Source: VBAS01 sp963773465
GTDB lineage: Bacteria > Bacteroidota > Bacteroidia > Chitinophagales > Chitinophagaceae
DNA length: 64,000 bases
Assembly (NCBI GenBank): GCA_963773465.1
Contig: CAVZBF010000001.1
Location: forward strand, 372,001 to 436,000
Reading direction: 5' to 3'
A program made the position numbers and the translations under genes. Positions 39,683-51,100 of the stretch are shown here, piece by piece (the first letter of the stretch is position 1; each line of letters begins with the position of its first letter). The notes beneath the pieces are model-generated. The model was given only the letters and a program-made list of their open reading frames with translations, had not been told where the DNA came from and did not search any database.

Positions 39683-39708
39683 GATGCTGATTTGAGGTCT
39701 AAATATAA

Positions 39709-39737
39709 AAAAGGTCTCGCCCTAGGCGAGACCTTTT
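39709..39737. terminator. Terminator downstream of rpsT
   Basis: A perfect 11-bp stem AAGGTCTCGCC / GGCGAGACCTT with a 3-nt loop, flanked by A- and T-runs. It ends rpsT transcription (minus), upstream of the co-directional M14 gene. Confidence 0.85.
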
Positions 39738-39758
39738 AAAAAATATTCTTAAAATAAT

Positions 39759-40016
39759 TTATTTAGCCAGTTTATTGATCCTTTTCGCCAGCTTGCTTTT
39801 TAAATGTGCTGCCGTGTTTTTATGAATGATACCTTTCTTAGCTAACTTATCGATCATTGCCACGGTTGTAGGCATCTTATCAGTTGCTTCTTTTTGGTCT
39901 TTTATCTCGCGAAGATCACGAATGGCATTACGTGTGGTTTTGCCATAATACTTATTTCTTACACGGCGCTTTTCTGCCTGGCGTGCATCTTTCTTTGTTG
40001 CTTTATGATTTGCCAT
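39759..40016 (-). CDS. rpsT: 30S ribosomal protein S20
   Basis: An 85-residue, highly basic protein starting MANHKATKKDARQAEKRRVRN and ending AAHLKSKLAKRINKLAK, the canonical S20 pattern. It binds 16S rRNA in the small subunit. Its own promoter lies directly upstream (40039-40069) and a strong terminator directly downstream, so it is a single-gene unit. Confidence 0.97.
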   Translation of the reverse strand: MANHKATKKDARQAEKRRVRNKYYGKTTRNAIRDLREIKDQKEATDKMPTTVAMIDKLAKKGIIHKNTAAHLKSKLAKRINKLAK

Positions 40017-40038
40017 TTACTCTTTTTTTTGAGGACAG

Positions 40039-40069
40039 CAAAGGTATGGGGGCATACCTTAAATACCAA
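40039..40069 (-). promoter_or_regulatory. rpsT promoter
   Basis: Read on the minus strand: -33 TTGG (40066-40069), a 19-nt spacer, and -7 TACCTTTG (40039-40046). This is an excellent Bacteroidota consensus promoter; the leader to ATG is about 20-25 nt. Confidence 0.75.
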
Positions 40070-40188
40070 AATATCAAAAAACAAATTCCAATAATAGCAG
40101 AATAGAATTGGAGCAGCACAAGAGTGCGACCCTTCGCTTCGCTCTGGGTAAACTGCGTCGCATTTGTTGAAAAAAGAATAGAAAGATA

Positions 40189-40240
40189 AACGGAGCGTCG
40201 CAACAGGTGATGCTCAGGGATTTGCAGCTGGCTTCATAAT
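40189..40240 (+). repeat. Dispersed GGAGCGTCGCAAC element, copy C
   Basis: The core ACGGAGCGTCGCAACAG is followed by GTGATGCTCAGGGATTTGC and AGCTGGCTTCATAA. The left flank (40112-40169) holds partial inverted versions (GAGTGCGAC, CTGCGTCGCA). Confidence 0.65.
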
Positions 40241-40276
40241 ATCCTAAAACCTTCAAAATGACAGCATATCGGTTTT

Positions 40277-40307
40277 TTGGCAGATATTTGCAGCCCAGCT
40301 CTCTTTG
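40277..40307 (+). promoter_or_regulatory. sucA promoter
   Basis: -33 TTGG (40277-40280), a 19-nt spacer, and -7 TCTCTTTG (40300-40307), one base off consensus. It lies about 40 nt upstream of the sucA start. Confidence 0.6.
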
Positions 40308-40345
40308 GTTTATTTAAAAATCGGGAGCGGTGAAACAAGACCTCG

Positions 40346-43108
40346 ATGAAAGATTTCCAATATATCACCAGCCAGCATCCGGCATTTGTTGAAAATTTAT
40401 ACCAGGATTTTATAAAAAACCCTGACAGCGTCGATCCTGAATTCAGAAAATTTTTTGAAGGATTTGATTTTGCAATTGCAAGCGGCAAGCCTGCAACGAA
40501 TGGTAATGGGGCTGCTGCAAAAGACTGTACCGCAAGTAAGTACTGAAAGCGCCATCGATTGGAAGAGGGAACTTGGTGTTTATCGAATGATACTTGGTTA
40601 TCGAAACAAAGGTCATTTGATCGCTAAAACAAACCCGATTCGTGAAAGAAAAGATCGCGGCGCAAATCTTGAACTTGAATTTTTTGGTTTTACTGAAGCT
40701 GATCTTGATAAAACTTTTCATGCCGGTAATTTGATCGGGCTTGGCACAACTACTTTAAAAAATATTATCGGCTCATCTTGAAAAATGTTATGCTCATCAT
40801 GTGGGCATTGAATTTAAATACATCAGTAACCAGGAAAAGATAGACTGGCTGACGAATGAAATGGAAAAAAATTTTCATGAAAAACTTTCCATTGGACAAG
40901 CGAAAACGTATTTTGGAGAAATTGAACCAGGGTGTGATGTTTGAAAAATTTCTCCACACAAAATATGTTGGGCAAAAAAGATTTTCATTAGAAGGCGGCG
41001 AAACAACAATTGCGGCACTCGATGCCATCATTAATACCTCTGCAGAATTAGGTGTTCAAGAAGTGGTGATCGGCATGGCACACCGTGGCCGTTTGAATGT
41101 GCTGGCCAATATTATGGGTAAAACCTATGAGCAGATATTCAGTGAGTTTGAAGGAACGGCAAAGCTGGACCAAACAATGGGAAGCGGTGATGTAAAATAT
41201 CATATGGGATTTGGAAGCGAGGTGCAAACAGCGGATGGAAAAACAATGCATTTGAAACTGATGCCTAATCCTTCACATCTTGAAGCGGTGGATCCTGTAG
41301 TTGTTGGTTTTTCAAGAGCAAAGGCAGATGTGATGTATGCAAGTCATTATGATAAAATACTTCCGATACTGATCCATGGTGATGCTTCGTTGGCAGGGCA
41401 GGGTGTTGTTTATGAAGTGTTACAGATGAGTTATCTGAAAGGTTATTATACCGGCGGCACTATTCATTTTGTCATCAATAACCAGATTGGTTTTACAACT
41501 GATTTTGATGATGCAAGAAGTTCTGATTATTGTACATCATTGGCGGCGGCAATACAGGCGCCGGTGTTGCATGTAAATGGTGATGATCCGGAAGCTGTGG
41601 TAAAATGTGTAGAGATGGCAACAAGGTTCAGGCAAGAATTTCACTCCGATATTTTTATTGATATGGTTTGTTATCGCCGTCATGGTCATAATGAAGGCGA
41701 TGATCCTAAATTTACGCAACCGCATATGTATGCATTGATCGATAAGCATGCAAACCCAAGAGAAGTGTATGTAAAATATTTGATGGAGCATGGTGAAGAA
41801 GATGCGCAGGAGCTGGCGAAAGAAATGGAGAAAAAATTCTGGGCTGATCTGCAGGAAAGATTGGATGAAGTGAAACAAAATCCTTTACCCTATAAATATC
41901 AGCCGCCGGAACTGGAATGGAAAAAATTGCGGAGGGCGACAATGGAAGATTTTGATAATTCTCCTGTTTCGGCAATAAGTGAAGAGTCTTTTAAAAATGT
42001 TTTTGATACATTGATGAAATGGCCTGAAGATTTTAAGCCATTGCGTAAGGTTGAAAAATTGTTGCAGGATAAAATAAAATTATTTCAAACAGAAAATAAA
42101 GTTGACTGGGCCACCGCTGAGTTACTTGCTTATGGAAGTTTATTGATTGAAGGAAAAGATGTAAGAATGAGCGGACAGGATATACAAAGAGGAACTTTCA
42201 GTCATCGCCATGCCGTATTACGTAATGAAGAAAATAATAAAGCGTATAATCGTTTGAGTGCAGTGCCGGGAGCAAAAGGAAAATTCAGGATATATAATTC
42301 TTTGTTGAGCGAATATGGGGTGCTGGGTTTTGAATATGGTTATGCAATGGCTAATCCAAATGCATTGGTGATCTGGGAAGCGCAGTTTGGTGATTTTGGT
42401 AATGGAGCGCAGATAATGATTGACCAGTTCATTGCTGCCGGTGAACAGAAATGGAACAGGATGAATGGAGTTACTTTATTGCTTCCGCATGGATACGAAG
42501 GACAGGGACCTGAACATAGCAGCGCAAGACTGGAACGGTTTTTGCAAATGTGTGCCGAATTAAATATGGTGGTGACAAATATTACAACCGCTTCTAATTT
42601 TTTCCATGCATTACGCCGGCAGTTATTATGGCCGTTCCGAAAACCGTTGATAAATTTTTCGCCAAAAGCAAATCTTCGTCACCCGGGTTCTTATTCTGTA
42701 ATGAATGAATTTACAAATGGTGGTTTCAAAGAAGTGATCGATGACACATTTGCTGATGTATCAAGCGTGAATAAAGTTTTATTCTGCAGCGGTAAAATTT
42801 ATTTTGACCTTGCAGAAAAGCAACAAAAAGAAGAAAGAAAAGATGTTGCGATCATACGCGTTGAGCAATTATATCCTTTGCCGCTAAACCAACTTGATGC
42901 TTTGTATGAAAAGTATAATAAAGCAACATGGTTCTGGGTACAGGAAGAGCCGTTGAATATGGGCGCTGCCTCATTTTTGAAAATGAATTTGCACAGTATT
43001 AATTATGGTGTGATAAGCCGCCAGCCATCTGCATCGACGGCAACTGGTTACCATAAAGTGCATGTGCAGGAGCAGGCAGAAATAATTGAAACGGCATTTT
43101 CGATATAA
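40346..43108 (+). CDS. sucA: 2-oxoglutarate dehydrogenase E1 component; three one-base insertions
   Basis: The frame is broken at about 40520-40523, 40770 and 40906, each by one extra base; removing them gives 919 residues, the usual SucA length, with a continuous sequence (KPATNGNGAAAK-TVPQVS, NII-AHLEKCYAHH, GQAK-RILEKL). SucA is the thiamine-diphosphate-dependent E1 of the TCA-cycle complex that decarboxylates 2-oxoglutarate. Motifs seen: DFQYITSQHPAFVENLYQDF at the N-terminus, EKFLHTKYVGQKRFSLEGGE, GMAHRGRLNVLAN, IHGDASLAGQGVVYEV, and HGYEGQGPEHSSARLERFLQ. The E2 gene follows 198 nt downstream. An essential central enzyme with three in-sum neutral insertions points to sequencing error. 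Confidence 0.93.
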
Positions 43109-43154
43109 CCCGCTGTTCTCCGCCTCAGGCGGATGACTTAGTCCGGGGCTTTTT
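43109..43154 (+). terminator. Possible terminator after sucA
   Basis: An inner palindrome TCCGCCTCAGGCGGA (43119-43133) sits in an outer CCCG/CGGG stem followed by CTTTTTAT. The structure is imperfect, so transcription may partly continue into sucB. Confidence 0.35.
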
Positions 43155-43195
43155 ATATTTGATAAAAAAGTTCTTAATTAATGAATTTGATTTTG

Positions 43196-43246
43196 TGTTA
43201 CCAGCGCCAGTAATACTATTAAGCTTCGTTGCGTCGCACTCTTCAA
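43196..43246 (-). repeat. Dispersed GGAGCGTCGCAAC element, copy D (inverted)
   Basis: Read on the minus strand it gives GAGTGCGACGCAAC, GCTTAATAGTATTAC and GCGCTGGTAACA, parallel to copy A at 641-692. It lies between sucA and sucB. Confidence 0.6.
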
Positions 43247-43306
43247 CATTCTAAACACTATTCGACAATAATCAAAACACTCCCTTTAGGGAGCTGGAGG
43301 GTTTTT

Positions 43307-44575
43307 ATGATTGATATAAAAGTTCCAACAGTAGGTGAATCCATAAGCGAGGTCACTTTATTAAAATGGACAAAGAAAGATGGTGATTATGTAGAAAGAG
43401 ATGAAGTAATTGCTGAACTGGAAAGTGAGAAAGCCACTTTTGAAGTAAATGCTGAGAAAGCGGGTGTTATTAAATTGGAAGATATTAAAGAAGGCGATAG
43501 CATTAAGATTGGTGACAAACTGGCAAGCATTGATGAGAAAGCTTCGAAGCCTTCGAATGGAAAGCCCGCTAGCAGAAGCAGAAAGAAGTCAGAAACAGAA
43601 GAAGAAGGTTAAGGCTGAGGTTAAGACTGAAGAAAAGATCGAAGCAGAACCTGCAGTTATTTTACCAGAAGCAAAACAAGAAGCGCGGCTGACGTGAAAG
43701 CTTCTCCTGTTGCTGCGGCAATGATCGCTGATAAAAAAGTTGATCCGAAAAAAATAACTCCATCCGGTCCTGAGGGAAAATTTTAAAAGATGATGTACTT
43801 GCTGCATTAACTAGTCCCGGTCGCAAGCCTGGAGTTGCATCTTTTTCCAGGAATGAGAAGCCGGAAAAGATGAGCAATCTCCGGAAAACAATTTCAAGAA
43901 GATTGGTGGAAGCAAAGAACACAACTGCGATGCTCACCACTTTTAATGAAGTGAACATGCAGGCAGGTGATGGATATAAGAAATAAATACAAGGACAAAT
44001 TCAAAGAAATACATGGAGTGGGTTTGGGGTTTATGAGCTTTTTTACAAAAGCATGTTGTTATGCTTTGCAGGAATGGCCTTCGGTAAATGCATACATTGA
44101 TGGAGACAATATCGTTTATCATGATTATTGTGATATGTCGATTGCAGTTTCTACACCAAGAGGTTTGACTGTGCCTGTAATACGAAATGCTGAAAGTTTA
44201 AGCATGGCGGATATTGAAAAGAAAGTGATCGAAGTGGCAACGAAAGCAAGAGACAGCAAATTAACTGCGGACGAACTTACCGGTGGAACATTTACAATAA
44301 CAAATGGAGGAGTGTTTGGTTCTTTAATAAGTACTCCTATTATAAATATTCCCCAAAGTGCAATTCTTGGTATGCATAAAATAGAGGAAAGGCCGGTTGC
44401 ATCAAACGGACAGGTTGTAATAAAACCGATGATGTATGTGGCGCTTAGCTATGATCACCGGATCATTGATGGCCGTGAGTCTGTAAGCTTTTTAGTAAGA
44501 GTAAAAGAATTGCTTGAAAATCCTGAACAGCTTTTGTTTGGGAAAGATCCGGTAAAGACATTGCTTGAGCTTTAA
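43307..44575 (+). CDS. sucB: Dihydrolipoyllysine succinyltransferase (2-oxoglutarate dehydrogenase E2); four indels
   Basis: The start is set at ATG 43307 (MIDIKVPTVGESISEVTLLK). The frame is disturbed by an extra A at 43571, an extra CG at 43686-43687, a missing A in 43777-43780 and an extra G at 43966. Correcting them (net three bases) gives 421 residues, normal for SucB. The lipoyl domain carries ELESEKATFEV with the lipoylated Lys. The E3-binding domain contains VAAAMIADKKVDPKKITPSG, and the catalytic domain ends with LSYDHRIIDGRESVSFLV. The enzyme transfers succinyl from lipoate to CoA in the TCA cycle. The clustering of errors here and in sucA suggests a poorly polished region. Confidence 0.92.
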
Positions 44576-44668
44576 GTTGATTTGGGAACTGCAATAATTT
44601 ATTCTGTCAACATTTCCTCCGCCAGTCTTTTCTGGGTATCTTGAGACACTTTTAAATTAATAAACTGT

Positions 44669-45499
44669 ATGAAAACTAGTTTATGTGTTCTGGTATTTTT
44701 TTTAAGCGTATTGCTTTTTTCCTGTCAAAAGGAAGTTGATTCTACAAATCCTAATACAAATACAAATACGAATACTGGAGACAAACTTGTAAAGGTTGTT
44801 GACAAAGATGGCACCAATTCAACAGTTACAACTTATTCGTATGATGCGCAGGGCCGCATAACCGAAGAAAAAATCACAGGCATGTGGGGTGGCATCGATG
44901 TTGGCTACACTACAAAAGTGAAACGTAACAGTTCCGGAATTATTACAAGTAAGATAGAAATTGACCCGACGTTTTCGGTCGACAGCGTTGTTACATTTTT
45001 TCATTATAGTTCGGGCAAGTATACTTCGTCTGTTTCATCCATTACATTCTTTGGATTTACTTCTTCAGACAGTACTATTTATTCATATAATTCGTCAGGG
45101 AAGATTATCAAAGACGAAACATATTTAAGCATTAATGGTTCCCCTTTTGCGCTCACGTTGAAAAATGATTATACATACGACGCCGGGGGAAATCTTTTAT
45201 CTGACAAGCGATCCAACTATGATTTAGCTACTTCCACGTTTACTGAAGAGTATACGCTATCATATACCTACGATACAAAAACCAGTCCGCTGGTATTAGG
45301 GAACGAAGCAATTCTTATGTATATCCTTTACTATGCAGGACCAAACAATCCTACAGGTTACAATTATGTGGAACCGGCAAGCCCGATGAATAATGAGAGT
45401 GCCGCATTAACGTACACTTACAATGCCGCCAATAAACCATCGACTGCCGTACAAACTTCAGGAACAAGTACGCTTAATGTCACTTTCTACTACCAATAG
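44669..45499 (+). CDS. Lipoprotein with YD-type (Rhs-like) beta repeats
   Basis: A 276-residue protein: lipoprotein signal (LCVLVFFLSVLLFSC, Cys19), an Asn/Thr-rich linker (NPNTNTNTNTGDK), then repeats of the form TYSYDAQGRITEEK, IYSYNSSGKIIKDE, DYTYDAGGNLLSDK and ALTYTYNAANKPSTA. These are YD/DUF4595-like beta-hairpin repeats, common in surface lipoproteins of Bacteroidota. It lacks a toxin tip and is much shorter than Rhs proteins. Function is unknown. Confidence 0.82.
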   Translation: MKTSLCVLVFFLSVLLFSCQKEVDSTNPNTNTNTNTGDKLVKVVDKDGTNSTVTTYSYDAQGRITEEKITGMWGGIDVGYTTKVKRNSSGIITSKIEIDPTFSVDSVVTFFHYSSGKYTSSVSSITFFGFTSSDSTIYSYNSSGKIIKDETYLSINGSPFALTLKNDYTYDAGGNLLSDKRSNYDLATSTFTEEYTLSYTYDTKTSPLVLGNEAILMYILYYAGPNNPTGYNYVEPASPMNNESAALTYTYNAANKPSTAVQTSGTSTLNVTFYYQ

Positions 45500-45537
45500 C
45501 ATGTCACAGGACAAAAGTTTAATAGCCACAAAGATTC

Positions 45538-46023
45538 TTATAACCTTTTCCAAATAAATAATCCGTTGCCTGCAGGTTCTTTAATATGCAATTCATCCCT
45601 TGTTACTTTAATAATTGTTCCTACCCGATGCGGGCCATTTGCTTTGTCGTACCAGGTAATATATTTTTGCCCACCGCTTTCTTTGGGCTTGGCTTCATAG
45701 CGCCCTTCCATCTTTGCGACAGTAAAAAGGCCACTTCCATTACTATTTAATTTCATGTAATCTTTAAAGGAAGGTGTTTTAAGATTTTTTCTTTCATTTT
45801 CATCTATCTGCAAATTGTCATTCGTATCATTAACAAAACCTACCATTTCCCATTCGCCAATAATATCATTACCCTGTGCAGATGACTTAGTGGCTGGCTC
45901 CGCTTTCTTTTCAGATGAAGTGTTATTTGTTTGTTGCTTTTCGTCGGTTGTTGCTTTATTATCTCCGCAATTGGTGAGAATGAAAATTGCTGCAGCGCAA
46001 AAAAGTATTGACTTGATTTTCAT
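45538..46023 (-). CDS. Lipocalin-like lipoprotein, copy 1
   Basis: The start is set at ATG 46023 (MKIKSILFCAAAIFILTNC, Cys19); the longer frame overlaps the neighbour's tail. The 161-residue product has a Lys/Thr-rich linker and a lipocalin-like barrel beginning IIGEWEMVGFVNDTNDNLQI and ending ELHIKEPAGNGLFIWKR. The motif 'GxW...D.NdN..idE.ER' is shared with the gene upstream at 46055-46553, suggesting tandem duplication. Such domains often bind small hydrophobic ligands, but the ligand is unknown. Confidence 0.8.
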   Translation of the reverse strand: MKIKSILFCAAAIFILTNCGDNKATTDEKQQTNNTSSEKKAEPATKSSAQGNDIIGEWEMVGFVNDTNDNLQIDENERKNLKTPSFKDYMKLNSNGSGLFTVAKMEGRYEAKPKESGGQKYITWYDKANGPHRVGTIIKVTRDELHIKEPAGNGLFIWKRL

Positions 46024-46054
46024 ATTATTTTGATTTGACGTGCTATGATCTTGT

Positions 46055-46553
46055 TTATACTCTTTTAAATATCCAGAAAGTGTTGGCGCCGGCACCGTCG
46101 ATCACCAATAAGACTAATTCGTCTTTGGTCACTGATTTAATATGATATTTGTCAGGCTGTGGATCCTCTGTTTCTTCACCTTCAACTTTTTTTCTTTGCA
46201 CCGTAAGTATTTTTTTTCCGCCTTCTTCTTTGATGGTATAAGTGCCGTTGAAAATATTTTGTATACGGCAGGTGCCATCTGCTTTAAATTGGAGCGTGTT
46301 ATTATTAGACACTCCTTTTTTTCGTTCTTCTTCTTCCAATTCCTGGTTTTCATTTTGATCAAAGGCATCGAGGTGTAATTTCCAGGTGCCAACGATCCCA
46401 ACTTGAGCTTCAGCAGATAAAGGTTGTATCGGTTTTGTTTTCTGAAGATGCATTACTGCTTAATGACTTGTCTTCTGTTGTTTTCTTATCATCACTACAA
46501 CCCGTCATAAAAAAGATTGAGATGAAAAAAAACAGGATCATTTTAGTACTCAT
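46055..46553 (-). CDS. Lipocalin-like lipoprotein, copy 2; one frameshift
   Basis: The lipoprotein signal (MILFFFISIFFMTGCSDDKK, Cys19 counting from ATG 46553) is in one frame, while the barrel (VGIVGTWKLHLDAFDQNEN, ending GANTFWIFKRV) is in the next from about 46420. Removing one A in the run 46419-46421 fuses them to 165 residues. The barrel is similar to copy 1 next door. Like the other damaged genes here, one inserted base is the likely cause. Confidence 0.78.
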
Positions 46554-46750
46554 GGTTTAAAGTTTAGGGGTCATTCAATTTTTTAAAACAAGAAATACTG
46601 CTGAATCATGATCACAGAGATCAGCACACAAAAAAAATGTAGTATAGCCTTTTAGAAAACATGTTTTTAAAAGTACTAACAAATTTTAAAAATTTTCAAA
46701 CAGGTGCTTTAAAATTTTAGCCTGGAATTGTTCGAAGTTGCAATAAACAA

Positions 46751-46774
46751 GAATGAACTCCTGAGAGTTCATTC
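46751..46774 (-). terminator. Terminator of the PepSY-like gene
   Basis: GAATGAACTC pairs perfectly with GAGTTCATTC across a 4-nt loop, 39 nt after the stop. The following minus-strand T-run is weak (TTGTTT). Confidence 0.55.
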
Positions 46775-46812
46775 TGTTGTTTGCATCATTGTTTGCGACT
46801 CAAAAATCTTTA

Positions 46813-47799
46813 TTATACCGTTCTGCATTTTTTCTTAATGATCGCTCCTTCTGAAGTATAATGTACTTTACATTTTTCATTGCCTTTTGCTAATTCAATT
46901 TCATAAATAGTTCTGTTACTATTTTGCTCTGTTTCCACATCTTTAATTGTATAACCGGCATACTGGGTTTTGAGCATGTCTGTAATATTCGCCGGAAGTT
47001 TTGAAGTATTGCCCATCAATACTGCTTCTGAACGGACCCATTTGCCATCATTATACCAGGCCTGGTAATCTGTGCCATCCATTTTAAATTTTACTTCATA
47101 ATCGCTTGCATCCATATTATAGTCCCAATCAGTGGGAAGAACGTCAATTCTGTCATCCGGATTATAACGATACCAAACAACTTCAGATGAATTAGGGAAG
47201 CGAGTTGTAAAATCTGTCGTCATTTCTGCTTGCGGATCATACTTATTCAGATGTCTTTCTTTTTTTCTTGCAACAGAACCATTAGCTAAATAATGTACAT
47301 TCCATTTAGTATCACCTTTTACAAGCTTTACTTCATAGAGTTCTTGTTTATTGTCGCGTTCAAGATCCACATCTACAATTCTGAAACCTGGATACTGCGT
47401 ATTCACTGCTCTCATCACATCGGCGGGCAGATCGATGTTGTCAATGTTCTGAGAAGAACGGATCCAGTTGCCGTTATCATACCAGGCAATGTAATCGGCA
47501 TCCTGCCAATTAAAAGTTACATAGTAATCTTTATCATCTAATCCATAATACCATACTGAAGGATCAGGTGTTTGTGTTTTATCAGGAGTGTACTGATACC
47601 ACGTTACTTTAGTTGCTTTAGGATATTTTGTATCGAAGGATGTGCGGATCATCACCGGAACGATCACCGTGTCCGTGGTTGAACACGAGATGAGAGCAGA
47701 TTTGGTCAGATCATTTGATGAAATATTTTCATCGGATGATTTAAATACATTACTCCCGGCTAACAAAGCCGTGATAAGTAATATGCTAAATGTCTTCAT
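46813..47799 (-). CDS. Exported PepSY-like (DUF2874-type) protein with two domain copies
   Basis: A 328-residue protein with a signal peptide (MKTFSILLITALLAGSNVF). Two similar halves are seen: residues about 52-185 (SFDTKYPKATKVTWYQY, ... YIAWYDNGNWIRSSQ, LPADVMRAVNTQYPGFRI, DTKWNVHYLANGS) and 195-325 (FTTRFPNSSEVVWYRY, ... YQAWYNDGKWVRSEA, LPANITDMLKTQYAGYTI, EKCKVHYTSEGA). This is the PepSY-like repeat of periplasmic proteins in Bacteroidota, thought to be inhibitory or binding modules. Function is unproven. The 305-bp gap upstream (47800-48104) holds AT-rich sequence and a terminator only. Confidence 0.88.
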   Translation of the reverse strand: MKTFSILLITALLAGSNVFKSSDENISSNDLTKSALISCSTTDTVIVPVMIRTSFDTKYPKATKVTWYQYTPDKTQTPDPSVWYYGLDDKDYYVTFNWQDADYIAWYDNGNWIRSSQNIDNIDLPADVMRAVNTQYPGFRIVDVDLERDNKQELYEVKLVKGDTKWNVHYLANGSVARKKERHLNKYDPQAEMTTDFTTRFPNSSEVVWYRYNPDDRIDVLPTDWDYNMDASDYEVKFKMDGTDYQAWYNDGKWVRSEAVLMGNTSKLPANITDMLKTQYAGYTIKDVETEQNSNRTIYEIELAKGNEKCKVHYTSEGAIIKKKCRTV

Positions 47800-48055
47800 A
47801 ATTTAAAAGTTTAAACGTGATGAAATACGCGAGGTTATTTTTCTACAACTCAACCCTACAGGAATTTTTATTATTTATAAAGTGAACCGCTTTATTCAGT
47901 AAGCACAAATTTCTATGCCAGAAATGATAATTGTTTATATCTTCTATCATGCAATGGAAACCGCGTAGTCATTCTTAAATAGATCCGAAAACGATAAGTG
48001 AGAGTATTGAATGGCTTTATGAAGAAGACTTTTTAATAAAAAATGATCGATAACA

Positions 48056-48085
48056 AAACAGCCCCGAATTTATTCGGGGCTGTTT
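48056..48085. terminator. Terminator of the giant adhesin gene
   Basis: A perfect 13-bp stem AAACAGCCCCGAA / TTCGGGGCTGTTT with a 4-nt loop, 20 nt beyond the adhesin stop codon on the minus strand. Confidence 0.82.
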
Positions 48086-48104
48086 GAAATAATCATTATA
48101 ACAT

Positions 48105-51100
48105 TTAGTCAGAAAGTTTTATCAATTTGAGCTGTTTATGATCTTTTCCCTGACTGATTCTGACAATGTATGTTCCAGGCCTGTATCTATCGCCTAATGT
48201 AATCGACTGATCAGCGAAAACATTTCTTGTTTCAACAATTCTTCCATACATATCAACAACCTGTAGTTTGATAGGCTCTTTTGAATTGCTGCTGGCGATA
48301 TTAATCGTGAAATCTGTTTTGCTCGGATTGGGCAAGGCCCTCACATTAAGTTCAGGTATCACCTCGGGCACCACTTCCTGTATTGCAGCCTTTGTCAAAT
48401 TATTATTATTCGTTCCGCCAATCATAACGTAGCTATCAGTTCCAACAGCTTGAACAGGCAGTACCACATCACTTGCACCAGGCATATTGTCGTAATAAAC
48501 GTGGCCATTATTCTTATTGTAAATCTTCAATCTTACTTTATCTATTCCCGTGCCGTCCAATTGGCCATCGACAACATTCATTATGAAATTAATACCGCTT
48601 TGACCTCCAATGATTTTTCCTGTTCCCTTGAATTGAGCAAAAGCATTACTAATGACGAGATAATCAAAATTCAAAGCATTGTATTCGAAATCTCCAACCC
48701 TGAAATCGAATTGTGTTTCTCCTTTCGGATTCGTTGCATTTTTGTAATAATTCATTGAGAAACCATAACTCGCTTTACCGGTTGCATGAAGGATTGGATA
48801 CAAGTGCACCTGCGGGTGATTGATACCAACCGCCACCGTTTGTGTATCCACCGTTCGGATCATAGATAACAACGATCGCTTCAAGGTCTCCTTGCGTATT
48901 TGCATATGAAGTGACACCGTTTTGATCGGTAATATTCATTTGCAATTTGTAAACACCCGGCGCATTGAATTTATAGCTGCCTGTTGATTTGCCATTTTGA
49001 TTGCCTACCGGTTCCGTAATTGTTGCGTTTACCGATGTACCATCTATTAACCATTTACCGGTATGTTTATTTCCTGGTTTATCCCAGAACGTTCCGCTGA
49101 AGCTTACTGTCGAACCGACTTTAAACGCCTTTCCACTTACTGGCGCAGTGATATTATGAGCAACAATTACTGTTGCAGTATTACTGCTTGTATTACCGCA
49201 AGCATCGGTTGCTGTTATAGTAATTGTATAGATCCTTCCATCTCCATTACCAGCTCTTTCGGCTCTTAATTTCACATGATGATTATCTATAACTTCCCAA
49301 TCAGGTGAAGTATCACCATCACCTGTTCCATTGATCGGTTCATTACTTGTAACAGAAAGTGATGTAGTAAACGCACCACAATCGGTAGCAGTATAACCTA
49401 TAGTTACATCCCTCATCGTATGGTTTGGTGGCCATAATGTTGCCGGTGTAGCGGTCACATTTGTTATAGATGGTGGTGTTGCATCTGGCGGAACTGTAAA
49501 CGTAGCCTGGCAACTCGTTGTAAACGGTGCGCAAGTGCTGGCATATGTAAATGTCACAGTAGTAGAACCACCGCAAGCGTTCGGAGCACCGGTGTTATTA
49601 TTTGTTATCCCACTGCTGCAACCACCACTGGCCGATGCAGTAGCTAACCATGCAGCAAAAGCAGTATTTATCGATGCTTGTGATTGACAAGCTGCCGTCG
49701 TCGTATTCACCGGGCAAGTTAATACTACAGCTGCTGGTGCCGGCACAGTAAATGTTGCCTGGCATGTTGTAGTAAATGGAGCACAACTGCTGGTATAAGT
49801 AAACGTCACTGTTGTAGAACCACCAACACAAGCAGTTGGAGCACCGGTATTATTATTTGATAACACACCGTTACATCCACCAGTTGCTGATGCAGTAGCT
49901 AACCATGCACTGAAAGCAGTATTTACCTGTGCTTGTGTTAAGCAAGCTGATGTAGTGGTATTTACCGGGCATGTTAATGAAACAGTTGGCGGAGCCGCCA
50001 CTGTAAATGTTGCCTGGCAGGTTGTAGTGAATGGCGCACAAGTGCTGGTATAAGTAAACGTCACCGTTGTAGCACCACCACAAGCAGGCGGGGCACCCGT
50101 ATTATTATTTGTTAACACACCGTTGCATCCACCACTTCCCGATGCAGTAGCTAACCATGCACTGAAAGCAGTATTTACCTGTGCTTGTGTTAAGCAAGCT
50201 GATGTAGTTGTATTTACAGGACAGGTTAACGATACAATTGGCGGAGCCGCCACTGTAAATGTTGCCTGGCAGGTCGTAGTTAATGGAGCACATGTACTGG
50301 TATAAGTAAACGTTACAGTTGTAGAACCACCACAAGCAGGTGGAGCACCTGTATTATTATTCGTCAACACGCCATTGCATCCACCACTTGCCGATGCAGT
50401 AGCTAACCATGCACTGAAAGCAGTATTTACCTGTGCTTGTGTTAAGGCAAGCGGATGTAGTTGTATTTACAGGACAGGTTAATGATACAACTGGCGGTGC
50501 AGGTACTGTAAATGTTGCCTGGCAGGTTGTAGTTAACGGAGCACATGTACTGGTATAAGTAAACGTTACAGTTGTAGCACCACCACATGCAGGTGGAGCA
50601 CCTGTATTATTATTCGTCAACACACCATTGCATCCACCACTTGCCGATGCAGTAGCTAACCATGCACTGAAAGCAGTATTTACCTGTGCTTGTGTTAAGC
50701 AAGCTGCTGTAGCTGGTATTTACAGGACAGGTTAATGATACAACTGGCGGTGCAGGCACTGTAAATGTTGCCTGGCAGGTTGTAGTTAATGGAGCACATG
50801 TGCTGGTATAAGTAAACGTCACTGTTGTAGAACCACCACAAGCAGATGGAGCACCGGTATTATTATTCGTTAACACACCATTGCAACCACCAGTTCCGGA
50901 TGCAGTAGCTAACCATGCACTGAAAGCAGCTATTTACCTGTGCTTGTGTTAAGCAAGCCGCTGTAGAAGTATTTACCGGGCAAGTTAATGATACAACTGG
51001 TGGTGCAGTTACAGTAAATGTAGCTGAACAGGTTGCTAGTGAATGGTTCACAGGTACTGGTATACGTAAATGTTACTGTTGTAGAACCACCACAAGCAGA

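Noticed and set aside
40346..44575. Decayed sucA/sucB pseudogenes
   Set aside because: Both show only balancing one- or two-base indels, full length after correction and intact catalytic motifs, which argues for sequence error.
44669..45499. Rhs/YD toxin
   Set aside because: The protein is only 276 residues, carries a lipoprotein signal, and has no toxin tip or core cage domain; it is a short YD-repeat lipoprotein.
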